From Betaproteobacteria bacterium (GTDB lineage Bacteria > Pseudomonadota > Gammaproteobacteria > Burkholderiales > Rhodocyclaceae), in assembly GCA_020621405.1 (NCBI GenBank), contig JAHRYN010000002.1, forward strand, positions 310,001-374,000: DNA of 64,000 bases, written 5' to 3'. The notes under the pieces were generated by a model. The model did no database searches. It was not told the DNA's origin and worked only from the letters and a program-made list of their open reading frames with translations. The position numbers and the translations under genes were made by a program. Positions 17,644 to 26,714 of the stretch are shown here, in pieces (positions within the stretch are counted from its first letter, which is position 1; every line of letters begins with the position of its first letter).

Positions 17644-19512
17644 ATGAGCAAGATTTGCGGCTGGCTTGAAGGCCCGAAACCCGCAGCGGCACGGGTAGCC
17701 GATACGGCTGCCGGACTTGAGCGCATGGCCGGTCGCCTGGGCGGTCTGTCGTCCGCTGGCATCCAGTGCCGCCTGGGCGCCGGTGCCGCAGTCGCCGTAC
17801 GCGCCCAGCCGGGAGATACCGAGGTCTGCAAGGACGGCTCGCTGCTGCTGGCATTGGCCGGCCGACCCACATGGTCGGACGATGCACTGTGCCAGCGCGC
17901 CGCGCACACCGGCATGGCGCAATCGCTGATCCACGCCTGGCGCGAACGCGGCCCGGCGATGCTGGGCGCACTGCAGGGTGGCTTTGCGCTGGCGCTGGTC
18001 GACAGCGAACGCGGCGAAGCGCTGCTGGCCATCGATCGCGTCGGCACGCATGAGCTGTGCTACGCGCTGCGCGGCACGACGCTGGTGTTCGGCGCCAATG
18101 CCGATGCCGTCACCGCGCACCCGGCGGTACGTCCGGATGTCGATCCGCAGGCACTGTACGACTACCTGTACTGCCACATGGTGCCGGCACCGGCCACCAT
18201 CTACCGCGACGTGTTCAAGCTGCTGCCCGCACAATACGTCCATGTACGCGGCACATCGGCACAGACCGGTTTCTACTGGAGCATGCCGTACGCCGACGAC
18301 TCGCCGGACGACTACGCACGTTATGCCAGGGAGTTCCGCGAACTGCTCGAAAGTTCGGTGCGCGACGCCACGACCAGCGATCAGGTCGGCGCCTTCCTCA
18401 GCGGCGGCACCGACAGTTCGACCGTGGCCGGCATGATGGCGCGCATCGGCGGGCGCGGCCCCGACACCTACTCGATCGGCTTCGACGCCGAAGAATTCGA
18501 CGAGATGGAATTCGCCCGCATCACGGCGAAACATTTCGGCTGCCACCCGCACGAGTACTACGTCACGCCGTCCGACGTCGCCGAGGCGATCCCCAAGATC
18601 GCCGCCATCTACGACGAACCCTTCGGCAACGCATCGGCCGTACCGACCTACTTCTGCGCCCGTCTGGCACGCGAGGACGGCCGTCGGCTGATGCTGGCGG
18701 GCGACGGCGGCGATGAAATCTTCGGCGGCAACGCCCGTTATGCCGATCAGGAAGTGTTCGAACGCTATGGTCGGGTGCCAGGGCCACTGCGCGCCCTGCT
18801 GGGCGGCATCCTGGGAAATCTGCCCGACGCACTGGCCGTGGGCGTGCTGCGCAAGGCGCGAAACTATGTAAACCGCGCCAGCATCCAGTTGCCGGACCGT
18901 ATGGAAGTGTTCAACCACGTCGAGCGCGAAGGCGCGGCCAACATCCTGCCGGAACGGTTGCTGCGCGGCATCGATCCCGGTCGCCCACTGACATTTGCCC
19001 GCGAGGTCTACGGCCGCACGCAGTCTCAGGCCATGGTCAACCGGATGATGCACCTGGACCTGAAACAGACGCTGGCCGACAGCGACCTGCGCAAGGTATC
19101 GCGCATGTGCGAGCTGGCCGACATCGAGGTGCGCTACCCGCTGCTCGACGAGCGTCTGATGGCGTTTTCGGCGAAATTGCCGGCCGACTACAAGGTTCGC
19201 AACGGACAGTTGCGCTGGTTCTTCAAGGATGCGCTGAAGGATTTCCTGCCACAGGCGACGATCACCAAATCAAAGCACGGCTTCGGCCTGCCCTTCGGGC
19301 TGTGGATGAAGCAGGACCCGGTGCTGAGCCGGATGGCTGCCCAGGCGCTCGATGCACTGGCGCAACGCGGCGTCGTTCAGCCGTCCTTCGTGCAACATCT
19401 GCTGGAGCGCCACCGCAGTGAACACGCGTCGTACTACGGCGTGATGATCTGGGTACTGATGATGCTGGAACACTGGCTCGCAGCCCACCCGGACGCCAGA
19501 CTGGACACCTGA
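17644..19512 (+). CDS. Asparagine-synthetase-like protein with degenerate glutaminase domain
   Basis: 622 residues from ATG 17644, which has GAGAGGG seven bases upstream. The synthetase domain is intact: SGGTDS at 253-258, GDGGDEIFGG and the late KSKHGFGLPFG motif. The N-terminal domain is present in length but lacks the true glutaminase residues: Cys is at position 5 (MSKICGW) rather than 2, and neither the HRGPD loop nor NGE can be found. It therefore probably does not hydrolyse glutamine in the normal way. In exopolysaccharide loci, relatives are thought to amidate sugar carboxylates. The next gene follows after four bases. Confidence 0.82.
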   Translation: MSKICGWLEGPKPAAARVADTAAGLERMAGRLGGLSSAGIQCRLGAGAAVAVRAQPGDTEVCKDGSLLLALAGRPTWSDDALCQRAAHTGMAQSLIHAWRERGPAMLGALQGGFALALVDSERGEALLAIDRVGTHELCYALRGTTLVFGANADAVTAHPAVRPDVDPQALYDYLYCHMVPAPATIYRDVFKLLPAQYVHVRGTSAQTGFYWSMPYADDSPDDYARYAREFRELLESSVRDATTSDQVGAFLSGGTDSSTVAGMMARIGGRGPDTYSIGFDAEEFDEMEFARITAKHFGCHPHEYYVTPSDVAEAIPKIAAIYDEPFGNASAVPTYFCARLAREDGRRLMLAGDGGDEIFGGNARYADQEVFERYGRVPGPLRALLGGILGNLPDALAVGVLRKARNYVNRASIQLPDRMEVFNHVEREGAANILPERLLRGIDPGRPLTFAREVYGRTQSQAMVNRMMHLDLKQTLADSDLRKVSRMCELADIEVRYPLLDERLMAFSAKLPADYKVRNGQLRWFFKDALKDFLPQATITKSKHGFGLPFGLWMKQDPVLSRMAAQALDALAQRGVVQPSFVQHLLERHRSEHASYYGVMIWVLMMLEHWLAAHPDARLDT

Positions 19513-19516
19513 GGCC

Positions 19517-20695
19517 ATGACCGCAGCCACTGACAAGCCGGACGCACGCTATCTGGTCATCACCGAACTGTTCCAGCCGACCAAGGGCGGCACGGCGGTG
19601 TGGTTCGACGAGGTCTACCGTCGCATGGGCGGCGCCGGCACGCACATCCTGACGGCCGACGTACCCGGCGCCGAAGAACACGACCGTGCGAGCCCGAACA
19701 CCATCCATCGACTCGGGCTCAAGCGTTACCCGTGGATACGCCCCGAGTCGCTGCCGGTCTACGTAAAGTTCTTCCTGAAGACGCTGTCCGTCGGGTTCAG
19801 CGAACCGGTCACGCAGATACATGCCGGCCGGGTGCTGCCCGAAGGCCTGGTGGCGGTCAGAGCCGGCAAGCTGCTGCGCCTGCCGGTCGTGATCTACGCT
19901 CACGGCGAGGAAATCACCACCTGGCGCCAGCCACGCCGTGTAAAGGCGATGACCGAAGCCTACTGTGGCGCGCAACTGGTGATCGCCAACAGCGACTTCA
20001 CGCGTGACCTGTTGCTCGACATGGGCGTCAGCCCGGAGCGCGTCGTCATCATCAACCCCGGTGTAGATACCGAACGCTTCCGCCCCGGGCTGGACGGCTC
20101 CGCACTGAGGGCCTCTCTTGGCCTGGCGCCCGGTGCAAAGCTCATTCTTTCAGTGGGCCGCCTGTCGCGACGCAAGGGTTTCGACTACGTCATGCAGTCG
20201 GTCCCCGAACTGGTGCGCCGTGGCCTCGACGTGCATCACGCAGTGATCGGCAAGGGAGAGGACGCCGAATATCTGGCCGGAATCCGCGCCGCATCGGACA
20301 CGCCCGAGCGCATCCACCTGCTGGGCGGTGTCAGCGCTGAAGATCTCCCTCTGTGGTACGCCGCGAGCGACCTTTTCGCGATGCCCAACCGCGACATCGG
20401 CGCCGATACGGAAGGTTTCGGAATGGTCTACATCGAAGCGGCTGCATGCGGCCGCGCCTCGCTGACCGGCATGGCCGGCGGTACCGGCTCTGCGGTGCTC
20501 GATGGAGAGACCGGGCTGCGTTGTGACGGGAATTCGCTGCCAGCAGTCACAGAAGCTCTCTTCCGCCTTCTGGATCCGGTCAACGGCATCGCTACCGAGT
20601 GTTCGCGCCGTGCAGAAACTCGCGCCCACATGAATTTTTCCTGGCTGGCCGTCGCACAACGAACGCTCAACATCTGCCGCTCCTTGAGCCGCTGA
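19517..20695 (+). CDS. Family 4 glycosyltransferase
   Basis: 392-residue GT-B enzyme starting four bases after the upstream synthetase gene. It has YLVITELFQPTKGGTAVWFD at the start, ANSDFTRDLL, the donor-side strand LILSVGRLSRRKGFDYV and the E-x7-E site as TEGFGMVYIEAAACG. It closes the rightward gene run and meets the leftward O-ligase gene head-on, with only nine bases between stops and a hairpin across the junction. Confidence 0.9.
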   Translation: MTAATDKPDARYLVITELFQPTKGGTAVWFDEVYRRMGGAGTHILTADVPGAEEHDRASPNTIHRLGLKRYPWIRPESLPVYVKFFLKTLSVGFSEPVTQIHAGRVLPEGLVAVRAGKLLRLPVVIYAHGEEITTWRQPRRVKAMTEAYCGAQLVIANSDFTRDLLLDMGVSPERVVIINPGVDTERFRPGLDGSALRASLGLAPGAKLILSVGRLSRRKGFDYVMQSVPELVRRGLDVHHAVIGKGEDAEYLAGIRAASDTPERIHLLGGVSAEDLPLWYAASDLFAMPNRDIGADTEGFGMVYIEAAACGRASLTGMAGGTGSAVLDGETGLRCDGNSLPAVTEALFRLLDPVNGIATECSRRAETRAHMNFSWLAVAQRTLNICRSLSR

Positions 20696-20731
20696 ATTTC
20701 CAGTTCAGCCGCTTCCTGGAATTTTTCTTAA
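20696..20731 (+). terminator. Possible terminator between convergent genes
   Basis: TTCCAG (20698-20703) can pair with CTGGAA (20716-20721), followed by TTTTTCTT from 20722. The stem is short with a 12-base loop, so this is a weak intrinsic terminator for the rightward run that overlaps the 3' end of the leftward O-ligase gene. Confidence 0.4.
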
Positions 20732-22057
20732 TGCAGGTTTTTTCCATGGAAAGCGCAAAGGAAAACGACCACCTGCCATGAACCCCGCAGGATTGGTCAG
20801 CGCCCACTCGCCCTCCGGCAACCCTGCGACGCGACGTCTGATCAGCCACGTCGTTGCAATGACGGCGATAATTAAAATGTAATAATAATCAAAATACGAA
20901 AGTCCAAGAAACAGCCCTGCCGTTGCATACGCAATCAGACTGCATTGCACCATCCGCATCATGTCTGATACCCAGACCATATCGGGAATCTTGCGCGCGC
21001 GACGCGCAGCCCACCCCGCACTGAGCCATGTCGAAATACCCAAGGCCAGAAACAGTGCCAATCCAACAAATCCGTGTTCACCAAGCATTTCAAAAATAAC
21101 ACTATGGGCTTCGTGAACATCGTCAGGATCAGGTGCGTAAATCGCAAAAGTTGGCACCTGAAAGCAATCAAAACCACCGCCCAAAAACCGATCTTTCGAA
21201 AGGTTCCATGCCATCCACCATGCATTGATACGACCTTGAGCAGATTTATCCTGGTCATGCGTTTCGATGGTACCCATTCGGTCATACCACGACTGTGGCA
21301 TGAAGTTAGCTATTGAATAAGCCGTCATCCCAAGGACGAGCGCAGTCACTATCTTGTTTCTGCTGTTTATCCAGACGAAAGCTGACATCGCTGCCATACC
21401 TAGAAGCGCACCACGCGACTGCGTTCCGATGGCAGCAAATGCGGTCAGCACGACCCAGGCTGTCATGAAGGCCTTAAGCAAATGATTGGTACAGCGGGTC
21501 CGCATGAAATAGAGCAGAGGTACCGTCATAGCCAGAGCCAAACCAATTTCGTTGTTGCCACCGATAAAGGTACCATCCGGACCTTGGACTCGATAAGCAC
21601 CTCCTCGGAGGATCGTGAAGATACCGCCCTTGAAACCGTAAAATCCGATTGATGCGGCCGCCACCCAGATCAGAGCCTCGATACGATCAAAACTACGCAT
21701 CAGAATCAAAGCTACAAAAATCATCAATTGTATTTTTAGAACCTTGTCGAGTTGCAGACTTGCCAACGCGGGGTACATCGCGGACGTCGTAGTCAAGCAC
21801 ATCCAGAGAATCAGCAGGAGTAATAGATATGTCTCACGCGACCAGATGATCTTTTTTATTTCTTTTGAGAAAAGAAGAGCGAACAACGTGGTCAGCGCGA
21901 CAATCATGGCAAAGGGAAAATTCAGCGAAAAGCCATAAGCGAGCCGATGCGGATTCATCAGGCCAAGCCACGTGTAGAGCAGAATACCCACCCATGGAAA
22001 GCGCAATACAAAGGGAAGCACCCCGAATACGGCGCACGTCACCAATATGTCACGCAT
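20705..22057 (-). CDS. Probable O-glycosylation ligase, exosortase A-associated (Wzy/O-ligase family)
   Basis: A 450-residue polytopic protein (about ten to twelve helices) with a Wzy_C-like layout and a large outer loop holding GGFDCFQVPTF and HEAHSVIFEMLGEHG. The opening MRDILVTCAVFGVLPFVLRF and the LGLMNPHRL run are distinctive for the XrtA-associated O-ligase family (TIGR03097 as I remember it). Such ligases polymerise or transfer lipid-linked glycans in the periplasm; in XrtA genomes they may glycosylate PEP-CTERM proteins or polymerise the EPS. It is the last gene of the leftward run. Its codons are somewhat more AT-rich than the neighbours. Confidence 0.88.
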   Translation of the reverse strand: MRDILVTCAVFGVLPFVLRFPWVGILLYTWLGLMNPHRLAYGFSLNFPFAMIVALTTLFALLFSKEIKKIIWSRETYLLLLLILWMCLTTTSAMYPALASLQLDKVLKIQLMIFVALILMRSFDRIEALIWVAAASIGFYGFKGGIFTILRGGAYRVQGPDGTFIGGNNEIGLALAMTVPLLYFMRTRCTNHLLKAFMTAWVVLTAFAAIGTQSRGALLGMAAMSAFVWINSRNKIVTALVLGMTAYSIANFMPQSWYDRMGTIETHDQDKSAQGRINAWWMAWNLSKDRFLGGGFDCFQVPTFAIYAPDPDDVHEAHSVIFEMLGEHGFVGLALFLALGISTWLSAGWAARRARKIPDMVWVSDMMRMVQCSLIAYATAGLFLGLSYFDYYYILIIAVIATTWLIRRRVAGLPEGEWALTNPAGFMAGGRFPLRFPWKKPALRKIPGSG

Positions 22058-22072
22058 TCTTTTTCACTCCGT

Positions 22073-23425
22073 TCACGCGCTGACCCGACTGATGACATAG
22101 CGGAACTTGCCCGATCCCTCGGCCGGAATCTGCTCGACGTGCTCGACCACCACCTCGACCAACTGTCCCAGCCGCGCCTTCATGCCGTCACGGATGCGCG
22201 CGTCGCCGTCGGCCGGGAAATCGCCGTCGCTGACCACCTTGACGCGGGTCAGATCGAGACTTTCCTGCTCGATCCGGAAGCCACCCACGCCTGCCATGTC
22301 ACGCACAATGTAGATCAGCGCAAGACCGTGCATCACTGTGCCGTCCTTGGCGACGATGAAATCGGTACTGCGGCCCTGTACTTCCTTCAGTACGGGTAGC
22401 GTACGGCCGCAGCTGCACGGCTGATCACCGAGCACACCGATGTCGCCGGTACGGTAACGCACGAACGGAAATTCGCGCGTCGCGAGGTGTGTCACGACGA
22501 TCTCACCCGATTCGCCGGGTGTCAGCACACGGCCGTCGCGGTCCACGATCTCGACGATGATGTCTTCCGCCGTGATGTGCATCGAGCCGGACGGGCACTG
22601 ATGCGCAATGAAACCGGCGTCCCGCCCGCCGTAGCCGTTGGCCACCGGCGCACCGAACACCTGCTCGATCAGCACGCGCTGATGGTCGTACAGCCGTTCC
22701 GACGTGACGAATACGACCTCGATGCCGACATCGTCCAGTCGCCGGCCACTGCGCTGCGCATGCGCCGCGATGTGGGCAAAGGCGGACGGGTAGCCGAACA
22801 GCATCTTCGGCCGCATGGCGCGGATTTCGTCAATGAAGGCTGACACCTTGGCATCCGACATTTCGAACGCGGGCAGCAGGCGCGTGCGCATCAGTGCGTC
22901 ACGCAACTGACGCACCCGGTCCTGCGCGCCCAGCTCGATCGGACTGCCCCACAGCACGATTTCCGGATCACCGATATCGACGCCCCACCAGCGCGTCGCG
23001 CGCCACTTGGCTGCGACATCGCGGCTCACCCGTTCGCGTCCGATGTAGAAGATCAGCGGCACGCCGCTCGACCCGCCGGTGTTGAAGCGGGCCAGGCCCT
23101 CCGCATCGTCTGCCTTCAGCGCATCGGTGTTGGCGCGGATCAGCGGTTTGTCCAGAAAGGGCAGGCGCTGGAGATCGTCTACCGACCGCAGCGCAGCGGG
23201 ATCGAAACCGGTGCGTGCGAAGAGGTCACGGTAGTAGGGCACGTGTGCGCCGGCATGCGCCAGCAGCGCGCGCAGTCGTTCCACGCGCAAATTCTCGAGG
23301 CGCTCCCGCGGCCACCACTGGGACGCCTCGAGCGCACGCCGGTCTGCTACCGTGGTGTGCTTCTTGAACTTTTCCTGCAGCGGAAATATGAGACCCGACA
23401 CAAGACGGGTGCGCAGGTCAGACAT
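22073..23425 (-). CDS. CapK/PaaK-like adenylate-forming enzyme
   Basis: The best start is ATG 23425, giving an eight-base overlap with the upstream sulfotransferase stop and 450 residues; an in-frame ATG at 23446 is less likely. The P-loop-like FNTGGSSGVPLIFY, the acceptor strand GYGGRDAGFI, ITAEDIIVEI and the hinge region YRTGDIG place it in the phenylacetate-CoA ligase/CapK branch of AMP-binding enzymes. A CxCGR motif (PCSCGRTLP) fits the PaaK group. Related CapK proteins occur in capsule loci, where the substrate is mostly unknown. Here it sits next to a sulfotransferase and may activate a carboxylic acid that decorates the polymer. Confidence 0.8.
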   Translation of the reverse strand: MSDLRTRLVSGLIFPLQEKFKKHTTVADRRALEASQWWPRERLENLRVERLRALLAHAGAHVPYYRDLFARTGFDPAALRSVDDLQRLPFLDKPLIRANTDALKADDAEGLARFNTGGSSGVPLIFYIGRERVSRDVAAKWRATRWWGVDIGDPEIVLWGSPIELGAQDRVRQLRDALMRTRLLPAFEMSDAKVSAFIDEIRAMRPKMLFGYPSAFAHIAAHAQRSGRRLDDVGIEVVFVTSERLYDHQRVLIEQVFGAPVANGYGGRDAGFIAHQCPSGSMHITAEDIIVEIVDRDGRVLTPGESGEIVVTHLATREFPFVRYRTGDIGVLGDQPCSCGRTLPVLKEVQGRSTDFIVAKDGTVMHGLALIYIVRDMAGVGGFRIEQESLDLTRVKVVSDGDFPADGDARIRDGMKARLGQLVEVVVEHVEQIPAEGSGKFRYVISRVSA

Positions 23426-24248
23426 GGGTACTCCGGACATCGACAAAGCGCTGCGTCAGTTCGTCGCACAGGCGGGCAACCCCGGGATCGATCGGCGGCG
23501 GTGCCTTCTTGCTGATCGAGCTCGCAAATACCTTGCGTGTGATGAAGGTGGAAAACGGCAGGCCGAGGAAGCCGAACACCTGCTCGCACTGCTCGACCGG
23601 CGACGTCACCAGCGCTTCGTAGGACAGCAGCCTGACGTCCGGATTGCGGTCGAGACCCATCTGGAAGAACAGCAGGTTGCGGAAATACCAGATCAGCGCG
23701 GCGGCGGTTGCCTCGTTCATGTCCGGATGCCACAGCTCGCGCACCAGAGTTTGCGTTTCGGCTGACATGCCGCCGGCAAACCATTCACCATCCGCCTGAC
23801 CTTTTGCGACCCGCTCGATCTGCTGCTTGAAATTGCCAAAGGACACCAGCGCGGAATTCACCGCGTCGCGATACTCGCGAACGATCCACAATGCCTTCGA
23901 TGGCGTGAAGTGATCCATCAGCGAAGGCAGCCGATCCAGTTCGCACAGGCACTTGATGACGAAGTGCGGCGCACGTGAACGTTCGGCCAGCGCATCAACG
24001 ACCGGCAGTTCACGCATCATGTAATTGTCGAAGGCCCGTGGATCGCGCTCGTGATAGACGTCGGTCTGCGTGCTGCGTTCGATCAGATCCATCAGCATGT
24101 TCGTGCCGGAGCGCTGCATTCCGGCAACGAACACATGCCTGCGCGGCTGCGCCGCGCGCAGCGTGCGATGCGCCAGCCACTTGCCAGCGAGAAGCGCACG
24201 GTATTCCAGCTGCTCGCGCACATGCGCCATTCTTGATGCCTTAGCCAA
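23418..24248 (-). CDS. Sulfotransferase family protein
   Basis: The 5'-phosphosulfate loop VFVAGMQRSGTNMLMDLIE and the later LWIVREYRDAVNSAL (3'-phosphate site) identify the sulfotransferase fold. I prefer the TTG at 24248, nine bases after an AGGAG site and just past the upstream stop, giving 276 residues; ATG 24230 and the frame opening at 24284 are alternatives. It is distinct from the sulfotransferase at 11953. It overlaps the CapK-like gene by eight bases, so the two are translationally coupled and probably work on the same decoration. Confidence 0.78.
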   Translation of the reverse strand: MAKASRMAHVREQLEYRALLAGKWLAHRTLRAAQPRRHVFVAGMQRSGTNMLMDLIERSTQTDVYHERDPRAFDNYMMRELPVVDALAERSRAPHFVIKCLCELDRLPSLMDHFTPSKALWIVREYRDAVNSALVSFGNFKQQIERVAKGQADGEWFAGGMSAETQTLVRELWHPDMNEATAAALIWYFRNLLFFQMGLDRNPDVRLLSYEALVTSPVEQCEQVFGFLGLPFSTFITRKVFASSISKKAPPPIDPGVARLCDELTQRFVDVRSTHV

Positions 24249-24249
24249 A

Positions 24250-25488
24250 TCAGCCCGCTCCTTCCGCGATATCCGCAACGTCACCGCACCGATGCACCTG
24301 CTCGAAAGCGCTGATCAGCGTCGCGACACGTCCGTCCCATTCATTTGCACGCGCGTAATCCAGGATCGCATCGCGATCCCAGTCGCGGGCCAGCGCACGC
24401 GTAAGCGCAGCTTGCAGCGCCGGCGCATCGCCAAAAGGCACGACTTCGCCCAGTTCGTCGCGGCAAACCACCTCCCGGTTGCCGCCGACATCGGTGGTCA
24501 CTACCGGCAGACGGCACGCCATCGCTTCGAGAAACACGTTCGCCCAGCCCTCGTTGCGCGTCGCCAGCACAAACACATCGGCGGCAGACAGCGGTTGCTT
24601 GAGCTGTTCCGGAGGCATGGTGCCGAGAAACCGCACGCAATCCTCCAGTCCGAGCTCGCCGACCTGCTGTCTGAGTTGCGGCCCCCAGTCGCCTTCGGCA
24701 CTGGCACCGCCAATGATCAGGAAGAGCAGCCCCGGCACCTCGCGCCGCAGCGCAGGCAGCAGTTCGATGACGCGGTGGAAGCCCTTGCGTTCGGTCAGGC
24801 CACCGACGCTGACCAGTACCTTCGCGCCTTCGGGTATGGCCAGCGCGCGCCGGGCATCCACCCGGTCGACCGGGTGGAACTTGCCGGTATCGACGCCGTT
24901 GCCCACCACCTGCAACTTTTCCCGCGCGACACCCAGGCCGGCCGCGATTTCGAGCAGCGACGCGGACACGGAAAACACGCGGTCGGCACGTTCGAGCGCC
25001 AGACGCAACCGGTCTGACAACCCCGGCGTGCGCGCATGGCGCGATTCGGTGCCACGCAGCGTGACCGTGAAGGGACACTTCAGCCAGCGTGCCAGCAAGC
25101 TTGCCGCATAGCCGTCCGGATAACCGAAATGGGCATCCAGCACGTCCAGCCGTCCCTGCCGCTTCAATCTCGCCAGTGTCGGCCAGGCGCCCAGCGCGAG
25201 CAGTACGCCATCAAGCCGCTTGAACAGGCCCGGCACCGAAAGAAAACGCGGGTGCAGCACGGTCACGCCCTGCTGCACTTCCACCGCCGGAACATCCGGG
25301 CGGAAGTGCGGCCGGATCAGGCGCAGCAATGACTGCATCGGAAACCACGGTACCGGGGCCACCACGGTAAGTGGCAGCGTCCGGCCGACGCGGAACATGC
25401 GCTCACGGATGAACAGACCTGCCTGTGGCTGGGCCTGATTCGGAAACAGCGTCGAGAACACGACCAGCTGCGACCCAGTCCGTGTCAT
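24250..25488 (-). CDS. Family 4 glycosyltransferase
   Basis: ATG 25488 forms a four-base overlap with the upstream stop and gives 412 residues; the earlier in-frame codons lie within the neighbour. Motifs: LVVFSTLFPNQAQPQAGLFI at the start, GNGVDTGKFHP, LVSVGGLTERKGFHRV for the nucleotide side and RNEGWANVFLEAMAC as the E-x7-E site. The amino-terminal pattern is typical of glycosyltransferases found in XrtA loci. It is retaining and cytoplasmic, acting on the lipid-linked repeat unit. Confidence 0.88.
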   Translation of the reverse strand: MTRTGSQLVVFSTLFPNQAQPQAGLFIRERMFRVGRTLPLTVVAPVPWFPMQSLLRLIRPHFRPDVPAVEVQQGVTVLHPRFLSVPGLFKRLDGVLLALGAWPTLARLKRQGRLDVLDAHFGYPDGYAASLLARWLKCPFTVTLRGTESRHARTPGLSDRLRLALERADRVFSVSASLLEIAAGLGVAREKLQVVGNGVDTGKFHPVDRVDARRALAIPEGAKVLVSVGGLTERKGFHRVIELLPALRREVPGLLFLIIGGASAEGDWGPQLRQQVGELGLEDCVRFLGTMPPEQLKQPLSAADVFVLATRNEGWANVFLEAMACRLPVVTTDVGGNREVVCRDELGEVVPFGDAPALQAALTRALARDWDRDAILDYARANEWDGRVATLISAFEQVHRCGDVADIAEGAG

Positions 25489-26699
25489 GCAGCGGCCGCA
25501 CCGATCAGCGAACCATAGACGTCGCGATAACGCGCAACCGACGCTGCCCATGTGCGTTCGGTTTCGACGAAACGGCGCCCCGCCGCACGCAGTTCCGGCC
25601 AGCGATCGGTCATGCCGAGCAGGCGGAGCACGCTGCGCGCAAGATCATCGGCATCGCCGGCACGGAACAGCACTCCGGTCTCGCCGTCGCGGATCAGCTC
25701 ACGATGACCACCGACATCCGAGGCAACCAGCAGCAGTCCCTGCGCCATCGCTTCGAGCGGCTTGAGCGGCGTGACCAGATCGGTCAGGCGCATCGAGTGG
25801 CGCGGATAGACCAGCACATCAACCAGGCTGTAGTAGCGCTGCACCTCGGCATGCGGAACACGGCCGGTGAATATCACGTGATCCTGCAGGCCCAGCTCCT
25901 GGGCCTGCTTCTTCAGATTCTCTTCCTGCGGACCGCCACCGGTCAGCAGCACTGCCACATCGGGCGCCTGCTGCAGGATGGACGGCAGCGCACGCAGCAG
26001 CAGGTCCAGTCCTTCGTAGGCATAGAAGGAGCCGAGGAAGCCGAGCACACGCTTGCCGGTCAGCCCGAGGCTGGCGCGCAGCGCGTCATCGCCGGGCACG
26101 CCGAAGGCGAAGTTCTCGACATCGACCGCATTCGGAATGACCGTGATCTTCGACTGCGGCACACCGCGCGCGAGCAGATCGCCACGCAGTCCTTCGCAGA
26201 TCGTGGTCACCGCATCGACCGTATGCACCGCCCGCGTTTCCATCGCACGGGTTGCCCGGTAGCGCAGGCTGCCTTCGGTAGTCGTGCCGTGATCGACCGC
26301 GGCATCTTCCCAGAAGGCACGGATTTCATACACGACAGGGATGTCCAGCGCCCGTCCGACCAGCAGGGCCGGAAAGGCATTGAGCACCGGCGAATGCGCA
26401 TGCAGCACGTCCGGCTTGAGCTCGCGCGCAACCTCGAGCAGACGCAGTTCCAGCGCGCGCATCTGGGCGCGCTCGCGCAGCACCGGCACGCGTTCGAGCA
26501 TACCGGGTGACCACGGCGTGCGGTGGAACACCAGGCCGTCGACTTCCTCGACCAGCGGTCCGGGTGCCGTGTGCTTGACGCCGGTCACATGGTGCGTGTC
26601 CCAGCCCAGCTTGCGCTGTTCGCGCAGGATGGCGGCGGTGCGAAAGGTGTAGCCGCTGTGCAGCGGAATCGAGTGGTCCAGCACGTGCAGGATGCGCAT
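25485..26699 (-). CDS. PEP-CTERM/exosortase A-associated glycosyltransferase (Daro_2409 type)
   Basis: ATG 26699 (MRILHVLDHS) is the likely start; an in-frame TTG lies six bases earlier, near an AAGGA site. The run MRILHVLDHSIPLHSGYTFR is the tell-tale opening of the exosortase A-linked family 4 transferase (TIGR04063 as I remember). YEIRAFWEDAAVDHG and YPRHSMRLTDLVTPLKPLEA complete the match; in this family the usual E-x7-E first glutamate is replaced within LTDLVTPLKPLEAMA. It belongs to the conserved core of XrtA loci, between the amidotransferase and another transferase. Confidence 0.92.
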   Translation of the reverse strand: MRILHVLDHSIPLHSGYTFRTAAILREQRKLGWDTHHVTGVKHTAPGPLVEEVDGLVFHRTPWSPGMLERVPVLRERAQMRALELRLLEVARELKPDVLHAHSPVLNAFPALLVGRALDIPVVYEIRAFWEDAAVDHGTTTEGSLRYRATRAMETRAVHTVDAVTTICEGLRGDLLARGVPQSKITVIPNAVDVENFAFGVPGDDALRASLGLTGKRVLGFLGSFYAYEGLDLLLRALPSILQQAPDVAVLLTGGGPQEENLKKQAQELGLQDHVIFTGRVPHAEVQRYYSLVDVLVYPRHSMRLTDLVTPLKPLEAMAQGLLLVASDVGGHRELIRDGETGVLFRAGDADDLARSVLRLLGMTDRWPELRAAGRRFVETERTWAASVARYRDVYGSLIGAAAA

Positions 26700-26714
26700 C
26701 GTCAAGAGTGTCCT

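Noticed and set aside
16849-19053. A very long open frame (over 700 codons) on the minus strand
   Set aside because: It lies wholly opposite a GT4 gene and a synthetase gene with clear motifs; the frame has no recognisable domain and odd composition. It is a GC-rich antisense shadow.
24070-25017. A plus-strand frame of 315 codons
   Set aside because: Antisense to the sulfotransferase and family 4 glycosyltransferase, which are conserved; no domain.
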